A DNA stretch of 64,000 nt from Betaproteobacteria bacterium (GTDB taxonomy: Bacteria; Pseudomonadota; Gammaproteobacteria; Burkholderiales; Usitatibacteraceae): assembly GCA_016711875.1 (NCBI GenBank), contig JADJSD010000005.1:95235-159234 (forward strand), given 5' to 3'. The notes under the pieces were generated by a model. The model saw only the letters and a list, made by a program, of their open reading frames with translations. It was not told the DNA's origin and did not search any database. The position numbers and the translations under genes are program-made. This document shows positions 24,646 through 35,453 of the stretch, piece by piece (positions within the stretch are counted from its first letter, which is position 1; every line of letters begins with the position of its first letter).

Positions 24646-26787
24646 ATGCCCCGAAAGCTTTTCGTCACCACGGCGCTTCCGTACGCGAACGGCCCGTTCC
24701 ACATCGGCCACATCATGGAGTACATCCAGGCCGACATCTGGGTGCGCTTCCAGCGGATGCAGGGGCACGAGGTCCACTTCGTCTGTGCCGACGACACCCA
24801 CGGCGCGCCGATCATGCTCAAGGCCGAGGCGGAGGGCATCACGCCCGAGGCCCTCATCGCCCGCGTGGCGGAATCCCACAAGCGCGACCTCGCCCGCTTC
24901 GGGGTGAGCTTCGATCACTTCCACTCGACCCACTCCGAGGAGAACCGCCAGCTCGCCGGCGAGATCTTCGCCGCCCTCAAGGCCGAGGGTTTCATCGTCA
25001 CCAAGACGATCGAGCAGTTCTTCGATCCTGTGAAGGGCATGTTCCTGCCGGACCGCTACATCAAGGGCGAGTGCCCCAAGTGCGGCACGAAGGACCAGTA
25101 CGGGGATTCCTGCGAGAGCTGCGGTGCCGTCTACACGCCCACGGACCTGAAGAACCCGTTCTCGGCCCTCACCGGCGCCACGCCCGTGATGAAGAAGTCC
25201 GAGCACTTCTTCTTCAAGCTCTCCGACCCGCGCTGCGTGGAGTTCCTCAAGGCCTGGACGCAGGACGGCAAGCTCCAGCCCGAGGTGTCCAACAAGGTGC
25301 GCGAGTGGCTGGACGGCGGCCTCAACGACTGGGACATCACCCGCGACTCGCCCTACTTCGGCATCGAGATCCCCGGCGCGAAGGGCAAGTACTTCTACGT
25401 CTGGCTCGACGCGCCCATCGGCTACCTCGCCTCGCTCAAGGCCCACCTCGAGAAGAAGGGCCTCGACTTCGCCAAGTACATCGCCGACCCGAAGGTCGAG
25501 CAGGTGCACTTCATCGGCAAGGACATCATCTACTTCCACACGCTGTTCTGGCCGGCGATGCTCAAGTTCTCCGGCCGCAAGGTGCCCGACTTCGTCTACG
25601 TGCACGGCTTCCTCACCCTCACGGGCGAGAAGCTCTCCAAGAGCCGCGGCGTCACGGTGAGCCCGCAGAAGTACGCCGACCTGGGCCTGAACCCCGAGTG
25701 GCTGCGCTACTACCTCGCCGCCAAGCTCAACGCCCGCGTCGAGGACCTCGACTTCAACCCGGACGACTTCCTCGCCCGCGTGAACTCGGATCTCGTGGGC
25801 AAGTACGTGAACATCGCGAGCCGCGCCGCCGGCTTCATCTCCAAGCGCTTCGGCGGCAAGCTCTCGGACGAGCCCCTCTCCGCCGGCCGCGAGCTGAAGC
25901 ACAAGCTGCGGGGCAACGTCGCGGCCCCGGCGCCGGACAACGAGGAGCAGGTCCCGGCCATCCTCTTCGAGGTGAGGAGCTTCGCCGACCAGATCGCCGC
26001 GGACTTCGATGCCCGCGAGTTCGGCAAGGCCATCCGCCAGGTCATGTTCCTCGCGGACCGCGTGAACCAGTACGTGGACGAGCAAAAGCCCTGGGAGATC
26101 GCCAAGGAAGCCGGCCAGGAAGCGGCGCTGCAGTGGTTCTGCACGCTCTATCTCGAGCTCTTCCGCATCCTCACGATCTACCTCAAGCCCGTACTGCCCC
26201 GGGTGGCGGAGGACGTCGAGGCCTTCCTCGCGCTCGCGAAGCCCCTCACGTGGGAGGACGTGCCCGCCGCGCTCAAGCCCGGCCACGTCGTGCAGCCGTA
26301 CAAGCACCTGCTCTCGCGCATCGACCCCAAGCAGATCGAGCAACTCCTCGAGCCGCCGGCGGAGACGAAGCCCGAGGGAGCCAAGCCCGCGGCCGGCGAC
26401 GCGCCCGAGTTCAAGCTGGAGCCCGTCGAGACGCCCAAGCCCGCGCCGATCCTGCCGGTGGGCGAGACGATCTCCATCGACGACTTCGGCAAGATCGACC
26501 TGCGCGTGGCCCGCATCGTCGACGCCGAGCTGGTTCCCGATGCCGAGAAGCTCCTGAAGCTCACCCTGGACATCGGCATCGACACCCGCACCGTCTTCGC
26601 GGGCATCCGCTCGACCTACACGCCGAAGGACCTCATCGGGCGCCTCACCGTCATGGTCGCGAACCTCGCGCCGCGCAAGATGCGCTTCGGCGAATCCCAG
26701 GGCATGGTGCTCGCCGCCGGCGACGGCAGTTCCATCTACCTGCTCGCCCCCGAGGCCGGCGCCACGCCGGGCATGCGCATCAAGTAG
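24646..26787 (+). CDS. metG: methionyl-tRNA synthetase
   Basis: Charges tRNA-Met. 713 residues from the ATG at 24646 (MPRKLFVTTALPYANG); a longer open frame upstream is not conserved-looking. HIGH-type motif FHIGH near residue 20, four-Cys zinc knuckle from Cys143 (CPKCG...CESCG), and KLSKS at 329-333. The C-terminal dimerisation and tRNA-binding domain starts near residue 605 (IDDFGKIDLRVARIVDAELV). A charged, Pro-rich linker precedes it. Ends 72 bp before a convergent small gene. Confidence 0.97.
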   Translation: MPRKLFVTTALPYANGPFHIGHIMEYIQADIWVRFQRMQGHEVHFVCADDTHGAPIMLKAEAEGITPEALIARVAESHKRDLARFGVSFDHFHSTHSEENRQLAGEIFAALKAEGFIVTKTIEQFFDPVKGMFLPDRYIKGECPKCGTKDQYGDSCESCGAVYTPTDLKNPFSALTGATPVMKKSEHFFFKLSDPRCVEFLKAWTQDGKLQPEVSNKVREWLDGGLNDWDITRDSPYFGIEIPGAKGKYFYVWLDAPIGYLASLKAHLEKKGLDFAKYIADPKVEQVHFIGKDIIYFHTLFWPAMLKFSGRKVPDFVYVHGFLTLTGEKLSKSRGVTVSPQKYADLGLNPEWLRYYLAAKLNARVEDLDFNPDDFLARVNSDLVGKYVNIASRAAGFISKRFGGKLSDEPLSAGRELKHKLRGNVAAPAPDNEEQVPAILFEVRSFADQIAADFDAREFGKAIRQVMFLADRVNQYVDEQKPWEIAKEAGQEAALQWFCTLYLELFRILTIYLKPVLPRVAEDVEAFLALAKPLTWEDVPAALKPGHVVQPYKHLLSRIDPKQIEQLLEPPAETKPEGAKPAAGDAPEFKLEPVETPKPAPILPVGETISIDDFGKIDLRVARIVDAELVPDAEKLLKLTLDIGIDTRTVFAGIRSTYTPKDLIGRLTVMVANLAPRKMRFGESQGMVLAAGDGSSIYLLAPEAGATPGMRIK

Positions 26788-26790
26788 CGC

Positions 26791-26826
26791 GAAAGGAAAG
26801 GGCCCGCCGGTCGCCCGGCAGGCCCT
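26791..26826 (-). terminator. Rho-independent terminator of the small exported-protein gene
   Basis: On the minus strand GGGCCTGCCGG pairs with CCGGCGGGCCC around a GCGA tetraloop (11 bp, one G-U), followed by TTTCCTTT. It lies about 34 nt after the stop at 26860. Confidence 0.7.
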
Positions 26827-26859
26827 CGTCCGTGAATCGCGCGCCTTGCGGGGAGCGGA

Positions 26860-27117
26860 TCAACCCATCGAGAGGTCGACCGTCTCGTCGTTCTGCTGGA
26901 ATTCGCCGGCACCGGACTGGGCCACCACGATCGGCTGGTCCGCACCGTAGGTCATGTCGTAGACCGCATCCTGGGGAGTCTCCGCGGCAACGACCGCCAC
27001 GGGCTGCCCGGGAGCCGCCACTTCGACGCCGCGAGTATCCGCGCTCGCCGGCACGAAAGCCATCGAAACCGCCACCACCGCCGCCGCCACCATCGACACC
27101 GTGATCTTCGTGTTCAT
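26860..27117 (-). CDS. small exported protein of unknown function
   Basis: 85 residues. An N-terminal signal (MNTKITVSMVAAAVVAVSMA then FVPASA) is followed by about 60 mostly acidic, uncharged-polar residues ending QQNDETVDLSMG. No Cys and no known domain. The start at 27117 is favoured by an AAGGGG site, and its own terminator (26791-26826) supports a monocistronic gene. Probably a small periplasmic protein. It is flanked by metG (convergent) and the release-factor-like gene (divergent). Confidence 0.65.
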   Translation of the reverse strand: MNTKITVSMVAAAVVAVSMAFVPASADTRGVEVAAPGQPVAVVAAETPQDAVYDMTYGADQPIVVAQSGAGEFQQNDETVDLSMG

Positions 27118-27262
27118 GTTCTTGTCCCCTTCCCTGTTCGTCTCCGACCCGGCCGCCCGACCGCGTCTCGTGAGGTGAGCCCATCGTGATCGCCGCCGCC
27201 CGGGCGGGCTGTGACGCACGCCACAACGCGACATTTCACCCGTAACCCTTCAGAATATTTTC

Positions 27263-27634
27263 ATGACGCGGCGCAAACCCCTTTCCCCGCCTCCCTATTC
27301 CACTTCGCGCGAAGCGCTCGAACGCGAGGTGGAAGTGGAGGTCTTCCGCGCGAGCGGGCCCGGCGGCCAGCACGTCAACAAGACGGAGTCGGCCCTGCGC
27401 CTCGTGCATCCGCCCTCGGGCGTGGTGGTGATCGCGCAGGATTCCTCGAGCCAGCACCGCAACCGCGAGATCGCCTACGAGCGGCTGGCCGAACGGCTCG
27501 AGCGGCTCAACTACGTGCCGCCCAAGCGGGTGGCCACGAAGCCCACTCGCGGCTCGAAAGAGCGCCGCCTGGGCGGCAAGAAGCAGCGCGGCGAGACCAA
27601 GCGTGGGCGCGGACGGGTGTCGGGCGATGAGTGA
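27263..27634 (+). CDS. RF-1 domain peptide chain release factor-like protein
   Basis: 123 residues consisting of the catalytic release-factor domain only. The peptidyl-tRNA hydrolysis motif GGQ (34-36) lies in FRASGPGGQHVNKTESALRL, followed by SSQHRNREIAYERL and a Lys/Arg-rich tail (TRGSKERRLGGKKQRGETKRGRG). The absence of codon-recognition domains and the basic tail resemble ArfB/YaeJ and mitochondrial C12orf65, which rescue stalled ribosomes. The internal sequence is closer to RF1/RF2 than to classical ArfB, so I leave the symbol blank. It overlaps acyP by 8 nt. Confidence 0.85.
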   Translation: MTRRKPLSPPPYSTSREALEREVEVEVFRASGPGGQHVNKTESALRLVHPPSGVVVIAQDSSSQHRNREIAYERLAERLERLNYVPPKRVATKPTRGSKERRLGGKKQRGETKRGRGRVSGDE

Positions 27635-27914
27635 GGGGCACGCGGCCCGACGCCTTCGCGTGCGCGGCCGGGTGCAGGGCGTGGGCTACCGCTGGTCGAT
27701 GATCGAGGAGGCGAAGCGGCTCGGCGTTCACGGCTGGGTGCGCAACCGCCGAGACGGCAGCGTGGAAGCGGCGGTCGCGGGCCCGGCGCTCGCGGTGGAA
27801 GCGATGGTCGCCTGGGCGAAGGGCGGGCCGCCGGGATCGACCGTGACCTCGGTGGAGGAAACGGCCGAGGCGGGCCCCCTGGAACCGGGCTTCGTGCAGC
27901 GACCGACCGAGTAG
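27627..27914 (+). CDS. acyP: acylphosphatase
   Basis: Hydrolyses acyl phosphates such as carbamoyl- or acetyl-phosphate. 95 residues with the family signature RVQGVGYRWSM (catalytic Arg22) and GWVRNRRDGSVEAAV (Asn40). The ATG at 27627 lies inside the end of the release-factor-like gene (8 nt overlap), so translation is likely coupled. It converges on dnaE with only 23 bp between stops. Confidence 0.93.
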   Translation: MSEGHAARRLRVRGRVQGVGYRWSMIEEAKRLGVHGWVRNRRDGSVEAAVAGPALAVEAMVAWAKGGPPGSTVTSVEETAEAGPLEPGFVQRPTE

Positions 27915-27937
27915 ACGCTCGTCGCGCGCGGTCCGCC

Positions 27938-30900
27938 CTAGTACACCACCTCGACGTTCGGCTCGGTGAGCCAGTCGGCGAGCGAGGCGAGCAGCGGCTC
28001 CGACACCTTCACGCGGTAGGCGTCCGGCAGCCGGATGTCGCATTCCCCCCCGGCGTTGCGGTAGCGGATCGACACCGCGCACTTGCCGCCCGCGTAGGGC
28101 GCGAGGATCGCCTTCAGCTTCGCCGAGTCGGCCTGCCCGTTGATCGACAGGCGCAGCGCGCGCGCGTAGTGGCTGCGGACCTGCGCGAGCTCCATGAGCT
28201 CGTCCGCCGTGACGCGCATGCCGCCGGAAAAATCGTCGTGCTGCACGCGCCCCTTCACGACGACCACCTGGTCTTCCTGGATGGCCGCCCGGCGCTCGTG
28301 GAAAAGCTCGCCGAACACCGCGACCTCGACGCGGGCCGTGCCGTCGTCCAGCTGCAGGATGGCCATGCGCCCGCGGCGCGAGTTGCGCATGGTGACGCCG
28401 TAGATGACGCCCGCGGCCATCTGCGGCTCGTTGGCCGGCACGAGGCTCGCGAGCGGCGTGCGGGCGACGCGCCGGAGCTCGTCGCGGTAGGAATTGAAGG
28501 GGTGGCCGCTCAGGTAGAAGCCCAGGCTCTGCTTTTCCGCGAGGAGCCGCTCGCGCTCCGGCCAGGGGGGCGTTCGCTGCAGCTCGAACACCTCCGCCGT
28601 CGCTTCCTCCGCGCCGCCGAAGAGGCTCGTCTGCTGCTTGAAGTGCTCGCCCTTCTCCGCGAGCTCCAGCGCCGCGCCCAGGGAAGCGAGCAGGCTCGCG
28701 CGATTGGGTTCGAGCGCGTCGAAGGCCCCCGCCTTCACGAGCGCCTCCATGGCCCGCCGGTTCACCACGCGGCGGTCGACGCGGCGGCAGAAATCGCCCA
28801 GGTCGCGGAACGGGCCGCCCGCTTCGCGCGCCGCCACGAGATTGGCGATGGCCTGCTCTCCCGTGCCCTTCACGGCGCCCAGGCCGTAGCGCAGGCGCTT
28901 CGCGTCGAGCGGCACGAAGCGGTAGCCCGATTCGTTGATGTCCGGCGGCAGGACCGTGAGGCCCTGCAGCTTCGCGTCGTCGTGGAAGAGCTGGACCTTG
29001 TCCGTGTCGTCCATGACCGCCGACAGGTTGGCCGCCATGAACGCCGAGAGATGGTGCGCCTTGAGGTAGGCGGTCTGGTAGGCGACGAGCGCGTAGGCCG
29101 CGGCGTGCGACTTGTTGAAGCCGTAGCCCGCGAACTTCTCCATGAGGTCGAAGGTTTCCTGCGCCTGCGGCTGCGTGAGCCCGTTCTTCAGGGCCCCCTC
29201 GGTGAAGATGGCGCGCTGCGCGGCCATCTCCTCGGGCTTCTTCTTGCCCATGGCGCGGCGCAGCAGGTCGGCGCCGCCGAGCGTGTAGCCGGCCAGCACC
29301 TGCGCGATCTGCATCACCTGCTCCTGGTACACCATGATCCCGTAGGTGGGCCCCAGGATCGGCTCCAGGCGCGGGTCCACGTACTGCACGCGCTGGCGGC
29401 CGTGCTTCCTCTCGATGAAGTCCGGGATCAGGTCCATCGGGCCGGGGCGGTAGAGGGCCACGAGCGCGATGATGTCCTCGAAGCGGTCGGGCTTCAGGCG
29501 CTTGATGAGGTCCTTCATGCCGCGCGATTCCAGCTGGAAGACGGCCGTCGTGTTGCCGCGGGAGAGCAACTGGTAGCTCGCCGGGTCGTCGAGCGGGATC
29601 GACTCGAGGCGGAAATCGCCGTGGCCGAGCGCGTGCACGTAGCGCACCGCCCGGTCCAGGATCGTGAGCGTGGTGAGGCCCAGGAAGTCGAACTTCACCA
29701 GCCCGACCTTCTCCACGTCGTCCTTCATGTACTGGCTGATGACGGCGGTGGAGCCTTCGGCGCAGTAAAGCGGCGTGAAGTCCGTGAGCTTGCCCGGGGC
29801 GATGACGACGCCGCCCGCGTGCATGCCGACGTTGCGGGTGAGGCCCTCGAGCGCCCGGGCGAGGCGCATGAGCTCGCCGACCTCCTCCTGTTCGTCGACG
29901 AGCTGCTTCAACTGCGGCTCCGCCTTCATCGCGGCCTCGAGCGTGATGCCCAGCTCGAAGGGAATCAACTTCGCGATGCGGTCGACCTCGCCGTAGCCCA
30001 TGCCGAGCACGCGGCCGACGTCGCGCACGACGGCCTTGGCGGCCATGGTGCCGAAGGTGGCGATCTGCGAGACGCATTGCGGGCCGTACTTGGCGCGAAC
30101 GTATTCGATGACGCGGTCGCGGCCGTTCTGGCAGAAGTCGATGTCGAAGTCGGGCATCGAGATCCGCTCGGGGTTCAGGAACCGCTCGAAGAGCAGGTCG
30201 TAGCGCAGCGGATCGAGGTCCGTGATGCCGAGCGAATAGGCCACGAGCGAGCCCGCGCCCGAGCCGCGCCCCGGCCCCACGGGCACCCCGTTCGACTTCG
30301 CCCAGTTGATGAAGTCGGCCACGATGAGGAAGTAGCCCGCGAAACCCATGTGGATGATGGTCTTCGCCTCGAACTCCAGGCGGTCGCGGTAGCGCGGGAA
30401 GGCCTCGGCACGCGCGGCCTCCTCCGGGTAGAGCACCGCCATGCGATTCCCGAGGCCGGCGCGGGCCGCCTCGCGCAGGTAGTCCTCGATCGTCTCGCCG
30501 CCCGGCGTCGGGAAGTCCGGCAGGCGGGCCTTGCCCAGCGCGAACTCGTAACTGCAGCGCCGGGCGATCTCGACCGAATTCTCGAGGGCCTCGGGCAGGT
30601 CCGAGAAGAGCTCCGCCATCTCGGCCTGGGTCTTGAAGTACTGCGAGGGCAGGAACTGCTTCGGGCGCCGGGCATCCCCCAGCACGTAGCCCTGGGCGAT
30701 GCACACGCGCGCCTCGTGCGCGTCGAAATGCTCCGGCTTCACGAACTGGATGGGGTGCGTCGCGACGACGGGGAGCCCCAGCTTGCCGGCGAGCGCCGCG
30801 GCGCGGGCCACGTGGGCCTCCTGGCGCGCGGGATCGGCCCGCTGGATCTCGATGTAGTAGGCGCCGGGGAAGTCGGCGGCCCATTCGCGCGCGAGCGCCG

Positions 30901-31351
30901 CGGCCTGCGCCTCGTTGCCGCCTTCGAGGGCCGCGCCCACGTCGCCGGCTTCCGCGCCGGAGAGCACGATGAGTCCCGTGGCGCCCTTGAGCCACTCGCG
31001 CTTCACCTCCGCGCGTCCGCGCCAGATGTTTTCCGTGTAGGCCCTCGAGAGCAGTTCGCACAACTGCAGGTAGCCCTCGCGGTTGCGGCAGTACACCGCC
31101 ACGCGGTGCGGCAGGTCGCGGTTCTTCCCGTGGGTGAGCCAGAGGTCGCAGCCGATGACCGGCTGGAGCCCCCCGGCGCGCGCGGCCAGGTGGAACTGCA
31201 CGGCGCCGAACAGGTTGGCGACGTCGGTGATCGCGAGGGCCGGCATGCCGTCCGCGGCCGCCGCCGCGACGGCCTCGTCCACGCGCGCCATCCCGTCCAC
31301 GATCGAGAATTCCGTGTGGAGGCGCAGGTGGACGAAGCGGGGAGCGATCAT
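27938..31351 (-). CDS. dnaE: DNA polymerase III subunit alpha
   Basis: Replicative polymerase of 1137 residues, typical for DnaE1 (about 1140-1160). The PHP domain opens at HLRLHTEFSIVDGMARVDEA; the catalytic aspartates lie in PDFDIDF near residues 400-406. The helix-hairpin-helix and OB regions follow, and the C-terminus has the tau-binding part. The ATG at 31351 is the conserved start; further upstream codons are Ser/Pro-rich and not family-like. It is 82 bp downstream of tadA on the same strand. Confidence 0.97.
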   Translation of the reverse strand: MIAPRFVHLRLHTEFSIVDGMARVDEAVAAAAADGMPALAITDVANLFGAVQFHLAARAGGLQPVIGCDLWLTHGKNRDLPHRVAVYCRNREGYLQLCELLSRAYTENIWRGRAEVKREWLKGATGLIVLSGAEAGDVGAALEGGNEAQAAALAREWAADFPGAYYIEIQRADPARQEAHVARAAALAGKLGLPVVATHPIQFVKPEHFDAHEARVCIAQGYVLGDARRPKQFLPSQYFKTQAEMAELFSDLPEALENSVEIARRCSYEFALGKARLPDFPTPGGETIEDYLREAARAGLGNRMAVLYPEEAARAEAFPRYRDRLEFEAKTIIHMGFAGYFLIVADFINWAKSNGVPVGPGRGSGAGSLVAYSLGITDLDPLRYDLLFERFLNPERISMPDFDIDFCQNGRDRVIEYVRAKYGPQCVSQIATFGTMAAKAVVRDVGRVLGMGYGEVDRIAKLIPFELGITLEAAMKAEPQLKQLVDEQEEVGELMRLARALEGLTRNVGMHAGGVVIAPGKLTDFTPLYCAEGSTAVISQYMKDDVEKVGLVKFDFLGLTTLTILDRAVRYVHALGHGDFRLESIPLDDPASYQLLSRGNTTAVFQLESRGMKDLIKRLKPDRFEDIIALVALYRPGPMDLIPDFIERKHGRQRVQYVDPRLEPILGPTYGIMVYQEQVMQIAQVLAGYTLGGADLLRRAMGKKKPEEMAAQRAIFTEGALKNGLTQPQAQETFDLMEKFAGYGFNKSHAAAYALVAYQTAYLKAHHLSAFMAANLSAVMDDTDKVQLFHDDAKLQGLTVLPPDINESGYRFVPLDAKRLRYGLGAVKGTGEQAIANLVAAREAGGPFRDLGDFCRRVDRRVVNRRAMEALVKAGAFDALEPNRASLLASLGAALELAEKGEHFKQQTSLFGGAEEATAEVFELQRTPPWPERERLLAEKQSLGFYLSGHPFNSYRDELRRVARTPLASLVPANEPQMAAGVIYGVTMRNSRRGRMAILQLDDGTARVEVAVFGELFHERRAAIQEDQVVVVKGRVQHDDFSGGMRVTADELMELAQVRSHYARALRLSINGQADSAKLKAILAPYAGGKCAVSIRYRNAGGECDIRLPDAYRVKVSEPLLASLADWLTEPNVEVVY

Positions 31352-31433
31352 GCGGGACGGTTCTCGCGAGAAGCCCCCGGATTTTACACCGCCGAGGGCC
31401 CTCGCCCCGTCGCCCGCGCCGGACGGGGATCGA

Positions 31434-31889
31434 CTAACGCCGCTCGGCGAAGAAGCGCCGGAGGAGGTCCCCGCAGGGACCGGCGAGCACGCCGCCTTCG
31501 AACACCGTCTGGTGGTTGAGCTTCGCCTCGCCCGATAGCGCGACGGCGCCGCCGCAGGCACCCGTCTTGGGGTCGCTCGCCCCGAAGACCACGCGGGCGA
31601 GGCGCGCGTGCAGCATCGCGCCCACGCACATCGCGCAGGGCTCGAGGGTCACGAAGAGCTCGCACCCGGTGAGCCGGTAATTGCCGAGGCGGGCGGCCGC
31701 GTCCCGCAGCGCGACGATCTCGGCGTGGGCCGTGGGATCGTGGGTGCCGATGGGGCGATTCGACCCACGCCCGATCACCACGCCCTCCTTCACGACGACG
31801 GCGCCCACGGGCACCTCGCCTTCGCCCGCCGCCGCTTCCGCCAGGGCGAGGGCCTGCCGCAGGAAGTCCTCGTCGCCCGGGCCGCTCAC
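31434..31889 (-). CDS. tadA: tRNA-specific adenosine deaminase
   Basis: Converts wobble A34 of tRNA-Arg(ACG) to inosine; essential in most bacteria. 151 residues with the zinc and catalytic motif HAE (55-57) and PCAMC (Cys85, Cys88). The GTG at 31889 overlaps the aminotransferase stop as GTGA, so translation is probably coupled. The ending GPCGDLLRRFFAERR is typical. It leads towards dnaE. Confidence 0.94.
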   Translation of the reverse strand: MSGPGDEDFLRQALALAEAAAGEGEVPVGAVVVKEGVVIGRGSNRPIGTHDPTAHAEIVALRDAAARLGNYRLTGCELFVTLEPCAMCVGAMLHARLARVVFGASDPKTGACGGAVALSGEAKLNHQTVFEGGVLAGPCGDLLRRFFAERR

Positions 31890-33280
31890 GTGCCCTCCTC
31901 CGCCAGGCATTCCTCGAGGATCGAGAGGGCGCGATCCATCTGCGCCTCGGTCGTCACGAGCGGCGGCGTGAGCGTGAGCACGTTGCCCATCGACGTCTTG
32001 AAGGACAGGCCCTTGTCGAGCGCACGGTAGAGGATCCGCTCGGCCGCCCCGTTCGCCGGTTCGCGCGTCTCGCGGTCCTTCACCAGCTCCGCGCCGAGCA
32101 GGAAGCCGCGGCCGCGCGCGTCGCCCACCAGGGGGAAGCGGTCCTTCCAGCCGGCCATCCGCTCGAGGGCGGCCGCACCGACCCGAGCCGTGTGGGCGAC
32201 GAGGTCCTCGTCGTCGATCACCGCCAGCGTCGCAAGCGCCGCGGCCGCGGTGACCGGGTTCTTCTCGTGCGTGTAATGGCCGAAGGCGAAGTCGCCCGCC
32301 ACGTCGAGCCCCTCGCGGCACACGGCCGCGGCGATCGGGAGGATCCCGCCGCCGAGCGCCTTGCCCATCACCACGATGTCGGGGACCACGCCATCGTGGT
32401 CGCAGGCGAGAAAGCGGCCGGTCTTGCCCAGGCCCGTCGGGATCTCGTCGAAGATGAGGAGCGCGCCATGCTCGTCGCAGGCCTCCCGCACCGCCTGCCA
32501 GAAGCCCGGCGGCGGCACGTAGGGCACGGCCCGCGCGGGCTCGGCCACCACGGCGGCCACGTCGCGTTCGCGTTCCAGCACATAGCGCACCATGCGCGCG
32601 CACGCGAGCTTGCAGGTCGCGAGCGGGGGGGCGCCGTCCGGGCCCGTCCGGTAGCCGTAGGCGCACCCGTAGCAGGCGAAGGGCGCGACGTGCTCCGCGC
32701 CGGGCAGGAGAGGCCCGATCGGGCCCGAGCGGAAGAGCGATTCGCCGCCCACGCTCGCGGCCCCGAAGCCGGCGCCGTGAAAGGCGTCCCAGAAGGAAAT
32801 CGTCTTGAAGCGGCCCGTGGCGGCGCGCGCCACCTTGAGCGCGACCTCGAGGGCATCCGAGCCGCCGGTCGTGAAGAGCACCTTGCCGCCCGCGAAGGGC
32901 GCGCGGCGGACCAGTTCCTCGGCGAGCCGCACGGAAGGCTCGCAGGTATAGCGGCGCGGCGCGAACGGCAGCGCGTCCAGCTGCGCCTTGATGGCGGCGA
33001 CCACGCGCGGATGGCCGTAGCCCACGTGATGCACGTTGTTGCCGTGGAAATCCATGTACCGCCGACCGGCCGTGTCCTCGATCCACAATCCCTCGGCCTT
33101 CACGATCGTGTTGAGGCACGGCGTCGAAACCGACTGGGTGAGGAACGCGGCGCGGTCGCGCTCGAGCAGCGAGCGCGCCGGGGCGTCCAGGGTCCGGGCT
33201 TGCCACGCGGCACGCAGGCCGCCCTGGTTGGTGTCGCTTTCCGCCGGGGCGGGCCTCACGGGACCTTTGACTTGTCGCAA
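31886..33280 (-). CDS. class III PLP-dependent aminotransferase or ammonia-lyase
   Basis: Fold type I PLP enzyme, 464 residues. Motifs: TTGGSDALEVALK, FDEIPTGLGKTG (Asp278) and the Schiff-base Lys307 in MGKALGGG. The family covers GABA, ornithine and beta-alanine transaminases, and lyases of the ethanolamine-phosphate and PbfA aminophosphonate type. The IPTGLGKTG form instead of the usual VQTGFGRTG and a Cys-rich stretch (CYGCAYGY...CKLAC) point to a side branch, perhaps PbfA-like, but I cannot settle this. Start is TTG at 33280 with GGAG 7 nt upstream; GTG at 33259 is an alternative. Divergent from the kinase gene. Confidence 0.82.
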   Translation of the reverse strand: MRQVKGPVRPAPAESDTNQGGLRAAWQARTLDAPARSLLERDRAAFLTQSVSTPCLNTIVKAEGLWIEDTAGRRYMDFHGNNVHHVGYGHPRVVAAIKAQLDALPFAPRRYTCEPSVRLAEELVRRAPFAGGKVLFTTGGSDALEVALKVARAATGRFKTISFWDAFHGAGFGAASVGGESLFRSGPIGPLLPGAEHVAPFACYGCAYGYRTGPDGAPPLATCKLACARMVRYVLERERDVAAVVAEPARAVPYVPPPGFWQAVREACDEHGALLIFDEIPTGLGKTGRFLACDHDGVVPDIVVMGKALGGGILPIAAAVCREGLDVAGDFAFGHYTHEKNPVTAAAALATLAVIDDEDLVAHTARVGAAALERMAGWKDRFPLVGDARGRGFLLGAELVKDRETREPANGAAERILYRALDKGLSFKTSMGNVLTLTPPLVTTEAQMDRALSILEECLAEEGT

Positions 33281-33370
33281 CGCGCAGCTCCGGGCTATGG
33301 GGGATCGTCATGGTATCTCGGCACGCTCACCAGGGGCGATGGCCATCCGTCCGCCCGGGAGGCGGCAGCC

Positions 33371-35443
<2,073 letters not shown>

Positions 35444-35453
35444 GCCGCCTGCC

